A DNA stretch of 64,000 bases from Eutreptiella sp. 'Long Island Sound 2002' (GCA_964036045.1 OZ038388.1:5680058-5744057), one strand, 5' to 3'; numbered from the stretch's first letter, positions 21,565 to 32,265 are shown. A program made the numbers and translations. Notes: generated from the sequence alone by a model not told the origin.

Positions 21565-22780
21565 GAATGAGTTATGGCTTAGTCTCCTATTTCAAAGCAG
21601 CTTCTGTGTCGGTTGGGAAGAAGTCCCCCTCACTCAGCAAATGGGTTACGGGCGCTGAGCTAGATGCTGCATCAACATCGACGACCACAGGGGTTGGCCG
21701 CTGGGACAACCTCTGTGCACAGTGCGGGGCCGTCCCGCGGAAATTTTTTTGCGGAGGCGGTGCTGGTGGGCAGCCTCAAGGTCCGAATTGCTAACTGTGA
21801 CAGCACTGCTGGTTGCGTCACCATCCACTCCCACTGCCACTCTCACTCCCACTATCACTGCCACTTGGGGAGTCCCCTATGTCTGGCTGGGGATCCCGTT
21901 CGGGCTCAGACGAATCCTTTGCATCAACTACAATGCTTCGCTAACCGCAATGGCAAAAGGCGCTGCGCACTGCCATCTCCCTCGGGCACGTGCCCGAGCA
22001 GCACGTACTCTGCGGACGAGTCCACCTACGACGGATTACGAACAATCAACACCTGTTGGGCATCCTGTAAAGTACACACCCTACCCGTTCTCTTTGCCCT
22101 TCTATGTGCCTTGGCCTTTGCCCTACGCTGACAGCTGGGCACAAAGGAGCCCACTGAAACGTAGGAAAACATGGGCCACCCTTGTAGTACTTAGTATTGG
22201 ATCGATAGTTCGTTTTTTTCCACGAAAACGCGACTGTTGACCATGCCCCGGACAGGCCACTTGAATCGGTTCATCGCTCAAACCCACTGGCATCCCAGGG
22301 GTTAGTCGCGCCGCCGGGACTCCACGGATTCCAATTTCAGGGGAAAGGGTGGGGATGGGTGCGGTGGCCTGCCAAAAAACACAAAAAAAATGCCATACAA
22401 GAAGTGTCACTACATGGTGCATCACCACCTTTGGGGGTTGGGGGGGCGGGGGTGTCATGTTTTCATTGTTTCAATATGGGCCCAAGCAGGAGATAGAAAC
22501 CCTCGTGCATGAGCATGAGTGGTGACACAATTGCTTTCTAAAAACGGGGCATGCCGGTCGGAACAAAGTACCTTCATTTTCTGTGGTCATGGTGTTCTCC
22601 AAGTATCAATTCACCTATTTCGCGGGCACTGATCTGGGTGGCAGTGTCATGAGTCGGTTCACAACTTTTTGTCAAATCCCATGGGATTAGGGCAGGGTTT
22701 TGGGAAGCAGGCGTCCTAGTTGGTCCATGCCATTGCCCAAAGCCTTCTGGAAGCAATGCTGGGTATGACGGCAACCAGCC
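21565..22780. other. No gene recognised
   Basis: A CAC/CTC-rich simple stretch lies at 21822-21870. A 172-codon plus-strand frame (21722-22240) ends near a KRRKTWATL peptide, but nothing in it matches a known domain. Short A and G runs occur near 22380-22455. Confidence 0.35.
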
Positions 22781-22785
22781 ATTGG

Positions 22786-22920
22786 AAGCACTGCTTCCGA
22801 ACATCGGAAGCGATGTTCATCGGAAGCGATGTTCAGAGGCACTGCTTCCCAAAACGGAGGCAATCATCGGGAGCGCTGCTTCCGAACATCGGAAGCATTT
22901 TCTCGACCAGTTTCGGCAGG
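22786..22920. repeat. GCTTCCGA palindrome cluster, copy 2
   Basis: Two copies of GCTTCCGAACATCGGAAGC (near 22793 and 22879) and extra ATCGGAAGCGATGTTC units in tandem. Related to 18236-18385. Confidence 0.65.
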
Positions 22921-23611
22921 CACACTCCCGGGATGCCCAGGCGGAAGGGAGATCGGCCGGACCACTCGGCCGCGATGTTCCCAGCAGTACGCCCGATTGG
23001 CCTGAGGATTTCGGAAACAACATGCCAAGCACTGCATCTAAAAACTCCTAGGAAAAAACAATCCTGTGTTGTGCAATTGTGGGACATGTGTGTCAACCTA
23101 TCCAGTGATCACATAGGGCCTGTGCTATGCTCAAGGGCTAGGCTAACACCGCTCCCTCATGTTTAGCCCAACCCAACCGTTTACGGAACTGGAGTTCCGT
23201 AAGTAGTTCGTTGACTTGCTTGACACGCTGTCCCGCGGAGTCGGCGGACATGTCCTGGCCGGCCAGTACTCCCTTGACGTCAGAGAGTAGAGGGGGGAGG
23301 GGAGGGTATGTGGTTGTGGGCAGTCGCAATCCAACCGGCCTTTTGGAGGGCAGAGGGGGAACCCCTGTGCTGCACAGCTGTGTGCTACTTGTAAGACATA
23401 CTGTCCAAGAAGGCTTGCAAATTGACACCTTCCAAGCACCCACCCAAACTAGCCGGTGAATTGCCCTTTGGACGCTAGCAAGGAAGAAGCTGAGGGGGCG
23501 TACCGTGCGCTGTGCAAAAAGTTGGCTGTTCTCCACCACCGGGAGTTCGGTAAGTTCAGAAGATTGAAAGGACGTCATTGAATGGCTGCTGCATCGGACG
23601 GGGCGATAAGG

Positions 23612-23776
23612 GGCAGAATTTAGGTCCCTGGGACCCATGGCAAGCATCACATGTTTGAATTTTTGAGTTTTGAATTGATTGTGCATGATTCCGCGGGTGG
23701 GTGGTTTTCAGGGTTGTTACCTGGATAATCACCGTAATAATTGGCGCTGTGCGCGCGCTGTGCGAAAACGCCCCCT
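23612..23776 (-). repeat. Dispersed repeat A, copy 2 (inverted)
   Basis: The reverse complement matches 8790-8960 and 42851-43013: GGGGGCGTTTTCGCACAGCG at one end, CCCTGAAAACCACCC inside, TGGGTCCCAGGGACC region at the other. It carries an extra GCGCGCACAGCGC block. Confidence 0.8.
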
Positions 23777-24204
23777 GACAATATGACATCCGTGGCCATC
23801 CTAAACTAGTAGTGGTCGGCCACGTTACTACTTTGATCAGTGGTGTTGATGCTCTGTGCCATGCACCCGTGCCTTGTGGCGTTCACTGTGGATAGAGGGA
23901 ATCTGGATAATCGTAGAGAAATTCACCCTCCCAAATGACCAAAAATGGTCTATGCCACCAACGCCGACCGAACGGAAACCACTTTGGTTGCCAAAAGATT
24001 ACCGCTCATGAGCACCCATCTGTCACCTGTCATTCAAGAAGATGAGCTGTGCAAACCAAGGGGGGGGGGAATACAAGCAAAACGCCTCAACCAACTGCTA
24101 TTGGACATTACGGCCCCCCTCACAAACAAACACCAATTCACCAATTTCCTCACATCACCCGCTTTTAGACGCGATCCCCCCCCCCAGTAGAAGTGGGCCG
24201 AAGG

Positions 24205-24420
24205 CCCCTAGGGGGCCATGAGGCAACGGAAACCGGGTTCGCATACGCCCCCGTGTCACAGGCGCATGGTCATAACCACAATTGTTCAATGTCTTGCTTG
24301 CTGCACTGCAGCGTAGACCAGTTCTGTACCACACCAGGTGGTTTCTGACTGTGCATTGGCTCTGCTCCTCTGGACAGTGAGGTCAGCTCGCACCCACCAC
24401 CCACCCGCAGTGCCGGTTAG
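24205..24420 (+). repeat. Dispersed repeat C, copy 1
   Basis: AAGTGGGCC...GGCCATGAGGCAACGG...CCCCCGTGTCACAGGCGCAT...GCTGCACTGCAGCG...CCAGGTGG. Related copies lie at 36715-37085 and 44010-44268. It includes GGGTTCGCATACGCCC, which resembles a degenerate Pol III B box. Confidence 0.7.
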
Positions 24421-24997
24421 ACTCTAACCCTTGCCCTGTAGGTCGTACCCCTGGCTTGCACTCTTTCCCTGGCACGTAAGGACGTGTGGTTGTCATGCCC
24501 CAGGGGCGCAAAGGCGCGTGTGTTGGTGCAAAGGCGTCTCTACACTTCAGCATGTGCTCCTGCCGTCAGGTGTCTCAACAGTTCATTGCTGTACCGTGTG
24601 TGACGCCCACCTTTTCCGCTCGACACCATTCATGCGCATGCTGTTCGCTTTTTCTTGCCCGCTGACTTCCAGCTGCCTCACGTGGGCCGCACTCTCGCAG
24701 CCCCAGTCATGCTTCGGCTGTTCAACACGTGACGACGTGTCGAGCCTGTGGCTCAGGGGCGCTACGGCGCCCTGCTTTTTCATTTCTTGACTGCTCCGTG
24801 CTGCCGTGGCGTCCCATTTACCCTGGTCTGCTCGAACCCACCCTGGTCAGCTCGAACCCACCACCCTCCCTTTGCGCCGGTTAGCCCCGGTCTCTTGCTC
24901 TGTGGGTCTCTCTCCTACTCTCTCCCTCCCATTCTCTCTTGCTCTCCCTTGCTATATCTCTCGTGTTGCTCCTCTCTGTTCCTTTCCCACTGTGCTC

Positions 24998-25000
<3 letters not shown>
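24421..25000. other. No gene recognised
   Basis: Pyrimidine-rich sequence with a duplicated CTGGTC(T/A)GCTCGAACCCACC near 24831-24866, resembling the far end of repeat C. No coding signal. Confidence 0.35.
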
Positions 25001-25002
<2 letters not shown>

Positions 25003-25056
<54 letters not shown>

Positions 25057-25175
25057 GCCCAAAAAAAAGGGGGTTCGGGTTGTTCGGTGCATCTCTATCC
25101 CCCCCGGGGTTCGAACCATCCTCCACGGGACAGAAGAGGTGTGGTGTATCCACTGAGCCACGACGATGGGGTATG
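25003..25175 (-). mobile_element. tRNA-derived SINE-like unit with (GA)n tail
   Basis: The minus strand reads GTGGCTCAGTGG (A box) near 25160 and GGTTCGAACCCC (B box) near 25115, the spacing of an internal Pol III promoter. An A/C-rich stretch follows, then a (GA)n tail of about 26 repeats (the plus-strand (CT)n at 25003-25053). The T arm and acceptor stem do not fold as a tRNA, so a SINE head is preferred over a tRNA gene. Confidence 0.55.
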
Positions 25176-25219
25176 TGCACCATGCGCTCCACTCTTCTTC
25201 TCCTTTGTGTCACCCCCTG

Positions 25220-25936
25220 TCATGCGTATCTTCTTTCGCATGGGGGTGTGTTCAGCAGCGTGTAGAGGAACCGCACAGCGTCCCCGGGTACCGGGTCTGC
25301 CTGCCTGAAGAGCGTTCTTTGGAACAACCGCAAGAGGTCCGCTCGGCCTGCCAGCCACACATGCATGCAATCTCCAGTTCTGCTCACCGAGGAGGGCACC
25401 GCTCTGTGTCCTTCTGCCGTTGGACAGTGGAGGATCGCCTCCCACTGGAACGGGTGCCACTTGCCTGCACTTTTGGGTCGCCACTGGACCTGCATGTTCG
25501 CCAGAGCCTGGGACTTCAGGGTCCAGTTGATCTGGACCATCACCGAGTAGAGCCCCTGATTGCTCATCAGCAGTGGTTCCCCATGGTTGTCCACAATCTC
25601 ACAGTGCATCCTGGTGTCATGTGGTTGGTCCAGTCGGAGCCACATCTGCAGGTTGCGGGCCCAGGCCATTGTGGTCAGCTCTGCTTCAACTGCTTGCAGT
25701 CCTTCGTTCGCAATGGCGTCCAGCTAACTCAGTGCTTGCACTTTGAAACACTGGCGTTCTTGCTGAGGCTTGACCTTCTTTGGGGTTGGCTGGATGTGTG
25801 TGTATGGGCCATACCGCTGCTGATGTGATCCCTTCTCCTGCTGTGTCCTTCCAGACGGCATAACGCCTGGGTGCCTGTCCGCGACAGGACGCGGCGTTCG
25901 GCTGCTTGGAGTTCTCCTTTGCGTGTTGCTGCTCAC
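25220..25936 (-). pseudogene. Unassigned reading-frame fragments 3' of the large LINE
   Basis: Two minus-strand frames (25936-25724 and 25669-25220) appear to be one coding region broken by a stop near 25724. The first is Arg/Gln/Pro-rich (basic). The second has regular hydrophobic spacing (WLRLDQPHD, YSVMVQINWTLKSQAL, WKPFQW-type). They could be the ORF1 of a following LINE copy, the tail of another element, or a host exon. No family is recognised. Confidence 0.35.
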
Positions 25937-26056
25937 TGCGACAAAACGCAGCTCATGTGATGCAAACTCTGCGTCTGAACACAGATTTTTCAGACATGCA
26001 TTGTTGTGCTTGGAACCTCTGTCAGCACCATTGTGCAGGGGCTACTGGCTCTGTCA

Positions 26057-29000
26057 TTATCGACCCTGTCCTGGGTTCCTGCGTTTCCTGAGCCTTCGCT
26101 TCTTGCGCTGCCGCCTGTTGTCACTCACATCAGTGCTGAAGGACAGTGCGTCTGCTGCTGACAGTGCACTCGACAGCACTCCCTGGTGTGTGTGTCCGGT
26201 CCTCATTTCCTCACTTTCTGTACTGCTTGAGGAGTATGGTCCCATCTCACGTGGCGCTGGCTCCCCGGATGCTTCCCCTGTCAGTTCATCACTGTCCATG
26301 GGTACCATACCCAAGGATGACCAAAGTGCCCTGGTGCCCTCTGACTCTGATCCCGACCCTCCCCTCAAGCCTACCGTGGACTCTGACCCTGATGATGAAT
26401 TTGGTGCAACATGCTGTGACCACAGTGGGCTTGAACACATGCCTTCCATGGCCAATCCATTCGCCACCTCATTTCCCTGCACGTTGACATGTGCTGGGAC
26501 ATGTTCCCACCTGACTTCTCTTCCCGGCGTCGCCATTTCCTGGAGCAGCATTTCCCAGACTGGGACGTGGACTTGCACTTTTCCAGATGTGGTTGTCCAT
26601 CCCTTTGACTTCCAGTGTTGGGCCCTGCCAGTCACTCCCAGCTGCAGGTAATGCGAGTCGGTGAGGATTGCCAGTTTTGGCACCCAGAAACCCTGCAAGG
26701 CTTCCACGGCTGCCCAAAGCTCTGCTCCGTTATTTGTTTGCCTGTGATGTGTTGGTACGTAGCCACAGAAGCGCACCTCTGGTCCTTGGCCGTCTTCCGC
26801 CGCGAACACGCCAAATCCCCCAGCCCTGCGCATGTCCTTGTGGCTCAGTCGTTTCGACGATCCGTCCGTGTACACCATCCTGTAGCCCTTCTCCACCAGT
26901 TCTGCAATCAGATCTTGCACTCCTTGTAGCACTCCCGGGCCTGCCTGCCTGGGGCGCTTCGGACGTGATTCCGTTGCCCTTTGCCAACTGTGATTGTCGG
27001 CTGATTTCTCTTGGGTGAAGCACTCCGTGTGTGTTTGCCACCATGCATTCAATCCCCCATGTACTTGCACTTCCCCTTGTCGCGGCTGCACTCCGGTGTC
27101 TCGAAGTTGTTCCAGTGATTTTTGAAGGCCTTTCCATTGTTCCTTGCGCTCCCCTGTGTAAAATCCCACCCACTCACATAGCTCCCTTAGCCATGTTGTT
27201 AGGTATGACGTGAACACCGGCGACGCTCCTGCCTTGACTTCGCATCGGTACCGCCAGTGAGCACTTCTTGCTGACCACATCGCCCAGCCTTGGTTCGTTT
27301 TCAGTAACCATTCTTGGTCGTCGGACTCCATCATATCTCGAACTGTGGATGTCCCGTTATCAGTTTCCACCTGGCCATAGTAGTGCTGTATAACCGCCGC
27401 CGCCGCTTTGAACATGGGGCATTCGACCATCGCGTGCTTAACCGTCTCCTTTTGTGAGCAAACCGGGCACTTGTCAGTGCCTGACCTCTTGTAGACTCTT
27501 GCATGTACGGTCAGTTTGTGCCACAGCGCCTTTCGCGCAAAGTCCCGAACCCTCGGTGGTGGCTGTGCCTGTGCCAACCGTTCCCATACCTCCGGTGTTT
27601 GCGGGTCTCGGACCCCTGGCTGAGAGGCGTAGAACTGGAGCAGCCATGCCCTGGTCCAGTTTTGGGTATGGACTGCGGGGGTATCAAACCCCCCTTGTGA
27701 CGGGACTTTGTTGAGGAGTCGTCCGCCATGATTGTAGACCACTTTCCATGTCCGAGGCAGTGCATTGAACAATCTTGCGTCCTCCAAGGTTTGGAATTGA
27801 CCCCACGTTAGCACCCCCTGCCGGATCAATTTCGTGTTGTAGTAGGAGCAGCGGAACTCATTTCGGAAATACACAGAGTGCCACAACGGCAGGCGGTCCC
27901 GGTTTGCCGGGGGGGCCACCTGCGGGGCCACTCGCTTAATATTGGAGTGGGCCTTTGCCGACCATCCCAGAAATGTTAGATCAGCCGTTCGGACCATGCC
28001 CAGTTGAATATATGGGAGGTTGTCCTTGGATGGTGTGAACCCTATGGTTGTTGCCCATGCATAGAAGGTCTCCACTGCCTTGTCAGGGAATTTGTAAGGC
28101 TCTCCCAACAGGCTGACGAACGGAGCCGCTGCCTGGTGCATAAGAAACAGCTCTGGTTCTGGTTGTGCCAGTCCCCCTTGCGTTCTTGGTCGTGAGAGGA
28201 TTGGTAGGGTGATTCCCCAGCTGTTGGTACCCATAGTCACGTGGTACACCAACTTCAGTTGTCTGATCACCGAGACTGGGGCGTAGTATGCCTTGGATAC
28301 CCATGCCACGACCGGCAGAATCCATGATGTCAGCATGAATGCACGTTCGTTCATGGACAGTTGCAGCGTGGATACCACCCTAGCGCGACGGAAGGCCTCT
28401 TGCAGCGCTGGTGCGAAAGCCTGCTCTATCGTCAGCCCCCATCCTTGGTCATCTTGTTGGTGCCGAATATTCCCCAAGCGTACACCCAGATACTTGACGA
28501 AGTTTTTGACATCCACTCCAATGTCCCGAAAGCATCTCGCCCACTCCATTCCCCCACAGTTGCGAACTATCGCTGCCGTTTTGCTCAGGTTGACCTTCAA
28601 CCCCGAAAACTGTCCAAAACGAGAAACCACTTCCCATACCCTCTTCAACGGCTGTGGGTTGGCTCTTCCATCAAAGAAAATGATGAGGTCGTCTGCATAC
28701 ATCATGACAGTCAGCACTAGACCCAGGTCTTGTAGTGGGAAAATCACAAAGGATGCCACCAGGGAGAACAGCGCCGGGGAGAGTGGATCCCCCTGGCGTG
28801 TGCCTGCCCTCGGGTGGTGGTAAACACCTGGGACGTATCCTTTTCCAACGGAGTATAGATACGGTGCTCGCAAAAGGTGTAGAATCAGACGGATATACAG
28901 GAATGGTATGCACATTAGACCCAGAGCTGCCGACACCATCTCGTGAGACATCGTGGGAAAAGCATTTCTGAAGTCTACTGATAACGCCGCTCCTTCACTT

Positions 29001-30004
29001 AAGCCATCCCGGAGTGCCTGTGACCCATAGACATGCTGGAGTATGCTTCTGTGTCGAAGGAAACCTGTTTGCTGTGACGGAATGCAGTGGAGGAGTACAT
29101 CCTCTAACTGGATCAGGAGGATGTTGGTGAGCCACTTCTGCCTTGTAGTTTGCAGTGCAATTGGTCGGAGCGAATCTGGTGTCTGCACTGCCTTCGTCTT
29201 GGGGATCATTGTCACCACTCCCGAGGTCCATGCCTCCGGCATTTTGCCCACTTCGAGGAAGCGTTTCATTGAGTCATACATTTGCGGTCCGAAGATGCCC
29301 GAGAACCTCTTGAAGAATTTTGCCGAGAAACCATCCAATCCAGGGGAACTGTTGCTGTTCAGCCTCTTAAGGCCTTCATGAACTATGTCCAGGGATAGTT
29401 GCTTGAAAAGGAGTCGACCTGCCTTGCGCAACCGTTGTTCCACTCCTAACGACTTCAGATAGACCACACAATCTTCTTCAGTGGATCCCGTCGGAGTGGA
29501 CACTTTGTCCCAATGGTCCACCAGCTCTTTTGCCACCGCCTTTGCCCCCCGTATCGCCGAGCCTGTCCTGGATACCAGCTGCTGAGGTTTCTTTCGCTCC
29601 TGCAACTCCCGCGTTAACCGATACAATTCGTTCCTTTGCGTTCTCAGATCGCCTGAAGTTTCCCCGGTCGTGATCACCCCCTTGAGCTTGGACAGTGTTT
29701 CCATGCCCGTTCTGTCACGCTGAGCCTTTTCATACACCCCCACCAGGAGGGTGTAGGCTGTTGCCGCATCTGTTGCTGCAATCCCCAGTGATGATAGAAA
29801 TTGGTAGACCGCTGGTGCGACAGAGTCTCTCGTGGAGCCACGCAGGAACCGTAGGGCTTGTAGCTCTACCGACTGCTTTTTGTTTTTATGTTCCCTTTGA
29901 TGGCTATCGCCTTCTTTTGGATGCAGCTCAGTGCTTCTTCCCACCATTGATCCCCTGTTGACTTGATAGACTTGAGCAAGCTGCAACAAGTCGATGAGGA
30001 TCAC
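26057..30004 (-). CDS. LINE ORF2-type protein (reverse transcriptase, RNase H)
   Basis: Predicted 1,315-residue polyprotein that would copy the element's RNA into DNA at a nick and remove the RNA strand. There are no internal stops or frameshifts. The reading frame opens 27 codons before the GTG used here, so the true N-terminus is unknown; it may lie in an upstream segment now missing. The RT catalytic Asp residues (motif A D, motif C DD) are present. In RNase H, the Asp of YTDGSS, the Glu of GAELWA and the Asp of LTDSHY are present. The final position in GNEVANGLA carries Asn where related enzymes have Asp. Expected location is the nucleus, consistent with the basic C-terminus. Confidence 0.9.
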   Translation of the reverse strand: MILIDLLQLAQVYQVNRGSMVGRSTELHPKEGDSHQREHKNKKQSVELQALRFLRGSTRDSVAPAVYQFLSSLGIAATDAATAYTLLVGVYEKAQRDRTGMETLSKLKGVITTGETSGDLRTQRNELYRLTRELQERKKPQQLVSRTGSAIRGAKAVAKELVDHWDKVSTPTGSTEEDCVVYLKSLGVEQRLRKAGRLLFKQLSLDIVHEGLKRLNSNSSPGLDGFSAKFFKRFSGIFGPQMYDSMKRFLEVGKMPEAWTSGVVTMIPKTKAVQTPDSLRPIALQTTRQKWLTNILLIQLEDVLLHCIPSQQTGFLRHRSILQHVYGSQALRDGLSEGAALSVDFRNAFPTMSHEMVSAALGLMCIPFLYIRLILHLLRAPYLYSVGKGYVPGVYHHPRAGTRQGDPLSPALFSLVASFVIFPLQDLGLVLTVMMYADDLIIFFDGRANPQPLKRVWEVVSRFGQFSGLKVNLSKTAAIVRNCGGMEWARCFRDIGVDVKNFVKYLGVRLGNIRHQQDDQGWGLTIEQAFAPALQEAFRRARVVSTLQLSMNERAFMLTSWILPVVAWVSKAYYAPVSVIRQLKLVYHVTMGTNSWGITLPILSRPRTQGGLAQPEPELFLMHQAAAPFVSLLGEPYKFPDKAVETFYAWATTIGFTPSKDNLPYIQLGMVRTADLTFLGWSAKAHSNIKRVAPQVAPPANRDRLPLWHSVYFRNEFRCSYYNTKLIRQGVLTWGQFQTLEDARLFNALPRTWKVVYNHGGRLLNKVPSQGGFDTPAVHTQNWTRAWLLQFYASQPGVRDPQTPEVWERLAQAQPPPRVRDFARKALWHKLTVHARVYKRSGTDKCPVCSQKETVKHAMVECPMFKAAAAVIQHYYGQVETDNGTSTVRDMMESDDQEWLLKTNQGWAMWSARSAHWRYRCEVKAGASPVFTSYLTTWLRELCEWVGFYTGERKEQWKGLQKSLEQLRDTGVQPRQGEVQVHGGLNAWWQTHTECFTQEKSADNHSWQRATESRPKRPRQAGPGVLQGVQDLIAELVEKGYRMVYTDGSSKRLSHKDMRRAGGFGVFAAEDGQGPEVRFCGYVPTHHRQTNNGAELWAAVEALQGFWVPKLAILTDSHYLQLGVTGRAQHWKSKGWTTTSGKVQVHVPVWEMLLQEMATPGREVRWEHVPAHVNVQGNEVANGLAMEGMCSSPLWSQHVAPNSSSGSESTVGLRGGSGSESEGTRALWSSLGMVPMDSDELTGEASGEPAPREMGPYSSSSTESEEMRTGHTHQGVLSSALSAADALSFSTDVSDNRRQRKKRRLRKRRNPGQGR

Positions 30005-30084
30005 TTGGGTATCTTGGAGGTACTCAGTGGTGGATGTACACGAAGATAGTGGAGAAGGAACGATAACAACGATAACATTATTCT
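26057..30084 (-). mobile_element. LINE with long intact RT / zinc / RNase H reading frame
   Basis: The open frame runs from an upstream stop near 30083 to 26057. A GTG at 30004 gives 1,315 codons; the first ATG-initiated form is slightly shorter. RT occupies about residues 210-480: finger SSPGLDGFS, PKTKAVQTPDSLRPIAL, motif A SVDFRNAFP, motif B RQGDPLSPALF, motif C YADD (436-439). A Cys/His motif CPVCSQKETVKHAMVEC sits at 846-862. RNase H (about 1043-1190) shows YTDGSS, NNGAELWA and ILTDSHY. It is followed by a Ser/Glu-rich tail and a basic cluster (RKKRRLRKRR, 1300-1309). No endonuclease is in this frame. The integrity suggests recent insertion, but the last RNase H Asp reads Asn. Confidence 0.92.
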
Positions 30085-30389
30085 AAGACATGCAAACCTA
30101 CTACCGAACCACACAAAACGCCAAGGCAAACCATGGTCCTGGCGGTCGCGGGTGGACGATACCCAAGTGTGCCTACGAGAACCGAGTCGTTACTCCGTCC
30201 GTGAGGGTAAGGAGTGAGACTTGTGGCGGTGGGATTGTCTCGCCGGTGCACCAACACACGGCCCCAGTTGCAGGGGACCTATGAGACCGCACGGCGAGGT
30301 GAGAAGGGGACTACCTAGGTGCCGGTCGGACCCCGGGGGTTGCCCGTGAAAGGGGCCTTACACCAGGGAGAACCTATGGCGGAGAATGA

Positions 30390-30775
30390 ACCTCCCACCA
30401 ATGAGTGGCCGCCAAACAAAAAAGGTGTGAGGAGAAGGTCACCACCCTGTGGCAGACAAGTAGTCAAGTCAAGTCAAGTCAAGTCAAATCTTCTCACTTG
30501 TACAACAATTCACATCCTATGGGTGAAAAAGTATGGCAAAAGCGGACCACACAATGGTTTTCATTGCAAAAAAACCCCATCACACCCAATTTTGTGTAAA
30601 AAAACAATGGCCGCAAAATGGTCCTCCCACCTCCCACCAATGAGTGGCCGCCAAACAAAAAAGGTGTGAGGAGAAGGTCACCACCCTGTGGCAGACAAGT
30701 AGTCAAGTCAAGTCAAGTCAAATCTTCTCGCTTGTACAACAATTCACATCCTATGGGTGAAAAAGTATGGCAGAC
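30390..30775 (+). repeat. Tandem duplication (about 239-bp period) with TCAAG microsatellite
   Basis: CCTCCCACCAATGAGTGG...GGTGTGAGGAGAAGG...(TCAAG)n...ATCCTATGGGTGAAAAAG occurs at about 30390-30540 and again at 30632-30772. The pentamer array has four to five units in the first copy and three to four in the second. Confidence 0.88.
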
Positions 30776-31045
30776 ATCAGGTGAGATACACTTCACTAAT
30801 TCATAGTTCATGAATCTCCAGGCCTCAATACAGGTCCCATTGTTTCAATAACAACAACAAGAGCAACAGCAAAAAACACTACCATTCTCAACCGGTTTGC
30901 TTTTTTTTGGCGGCGAAAGTTGAAAATTCAGGCTGCTTTTTTGTTTCTGTTGAGGACCATTTTGCGGCCATGGTTTTTTTACACAAAATTGGGTGTGATG
31001 GGTTTTTTTGCAATGAAAACCATTGTGTGGTCCGCTTGTACAGGA
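30540..31045. repeat. Inverted repeat, arms 30540-30625 and 30955-31045
   Basis: The left arm (CGGACCACACAATGG...CAAAATGGTCCTC) is found in reverse complement at the right (GAGGACCATTTTGCGG...CCATTGTGTGGTCCG), about 85 bases per arm with small indels in A/T runs. The loop contains the second tandem copy. This could form a large stem-loop. Confidence 0.85.
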
Positions 31046-32030
31046 TCCCACCTTGCTTCCAGGTGATGACCAATCCCAACACCATCTCATTTGTAATTTA
31101 CATAACAAACAGTACTTTGCCTTTACCTTTCCCATAGATGTCGCTATGGTAATGAGTCCCCTAGCCACAAGTGGTTTGCACGGTGTTTCTGCCTCACGTT
31201 ACAAGAACGCGGCGCAAACTCAGTATTCGCTACACCACCCCTGCCTTCTCGGGGTCCCCATGGTGGGGAGAAATCCATATGGCTACATTACTCCTTGGGG
31301 TCTCCATGTTGGGGAGAAATCAACCTAGTAAGGAGTGGATGTGGTGGAGACGAAAAAATTGGAAGCAAATTGGTGAAACTGGGTGAGCATCCAAATATAA
31401 CATATCCCGAATCTGAAAGAAGCATCAAAATACCCATTGTCAAACAACAATCATGCCCATAGTATCACAAAGTGCGGGGTTCTAGGACAGCTGGACGTCG
31501 AAATAGTTGCACTGCGCTTAGTGCAACCCCTAGAGGGTCACCGGTGGAGCACGGGTTAAAAAGATGCCCGGCGCGCGAACACCCCCCATGTGGCCCAGAT
31601 ATGCGTTCGGGAAATTCGTCTGAAGACCTTACCCGGTGCGCAACCCAACCTTTTTGGACTTGTCGAAACCGGTCCCAGGCCCAACCCCATCCTCGTCCCG
31701 GATCCCGGTGCCCAACCCTACACCCAATGTTATCCCCACCCCATTCCAAACCATCTTCAAAGCATCCCTGCCGCAAACCGTGTCTGAAGGATTGTACTGC
31801 TTTCAAAAAAAGGAAAGGCTCTGTTGTCTCGATTTTTTGTGGGTTCCGATTTATGAGATACGGAAATGCTTTGAAAAATGTACTGGTTCATTGCCGCCGT
31901 TGCAATCAAAGGGCATTCCTGTGAGTTCTGGTTTAGGGGATGCTATACAAGGGTGCAATGTGGAATTTCCTTTTGGAAAACTATCCTCTAAAAGCAGTGA
32001 AAAGCACAACAAAGAAGCTCGAGAGTCAGG
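31046..32030. other. No gene recognised
   Basis: Two similar segments (TCGGGGTCCCCATGGTGGGG and TTGGGGTCTCCATGTTGGGG, each followed by AGAAAT) lie at 31249-31320 and resemble the start of repeat C. A plus-strand frame at 31636-32121 has no recognisable domain. Confidence 0.35.
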
Positions 32031-32039
32031 AAGTACAGC

Positions 32040-32265
32040 TGCTTGCTGTCAGTTGCATCTAATCCAACAGAATGCATCCATCCCCCTTCGTGGTGTCTCT
32101 GACCACGCTAGTCATCAGTGATTCATGATATATAATGGAGCCATCAGCCTTCACATTCAGGGGCCGATCTGAGGTCACAGTCGCACAGCTGTCAATTGCA
32201 TCTGGAACACGAATTCATCCATCCCTATACCACGTTGACGTGGTCCACAGTGATTCGTGATATAT
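32040..32265 (+). repeat. Diverged tandem duplication (period about 140 bp)
   Basis: TGTCAGTTGCATCT...CATCCATCCC...GTGATTCATGATATATA at 32046-32135 and TGTCAATTGCATCT...CATCCATCCC...GTGATTCGTGATATATA at 32189-32265. Confidence 0.7.

Noticed and set aside
18236-22905. CRISPR array suggested by repeated TCGGAAGC units
   Set aside because: Spacing is irregular, units are palindromic half-sites without unique spacers of constant length, and the DNA is eukaryotic.
25085-25172. tRNA gene on the minus strand
   Set aside because: A and B boxes are good, but the T stem is mismatched and there is no acceptor stem; the long (GA)n tail fits a SINE.
24748-25308. Plus-strand frame with long Ser-Leu repeats
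   Set aside because: It is a translation of the (CT)n tail of the SINE-like unit.
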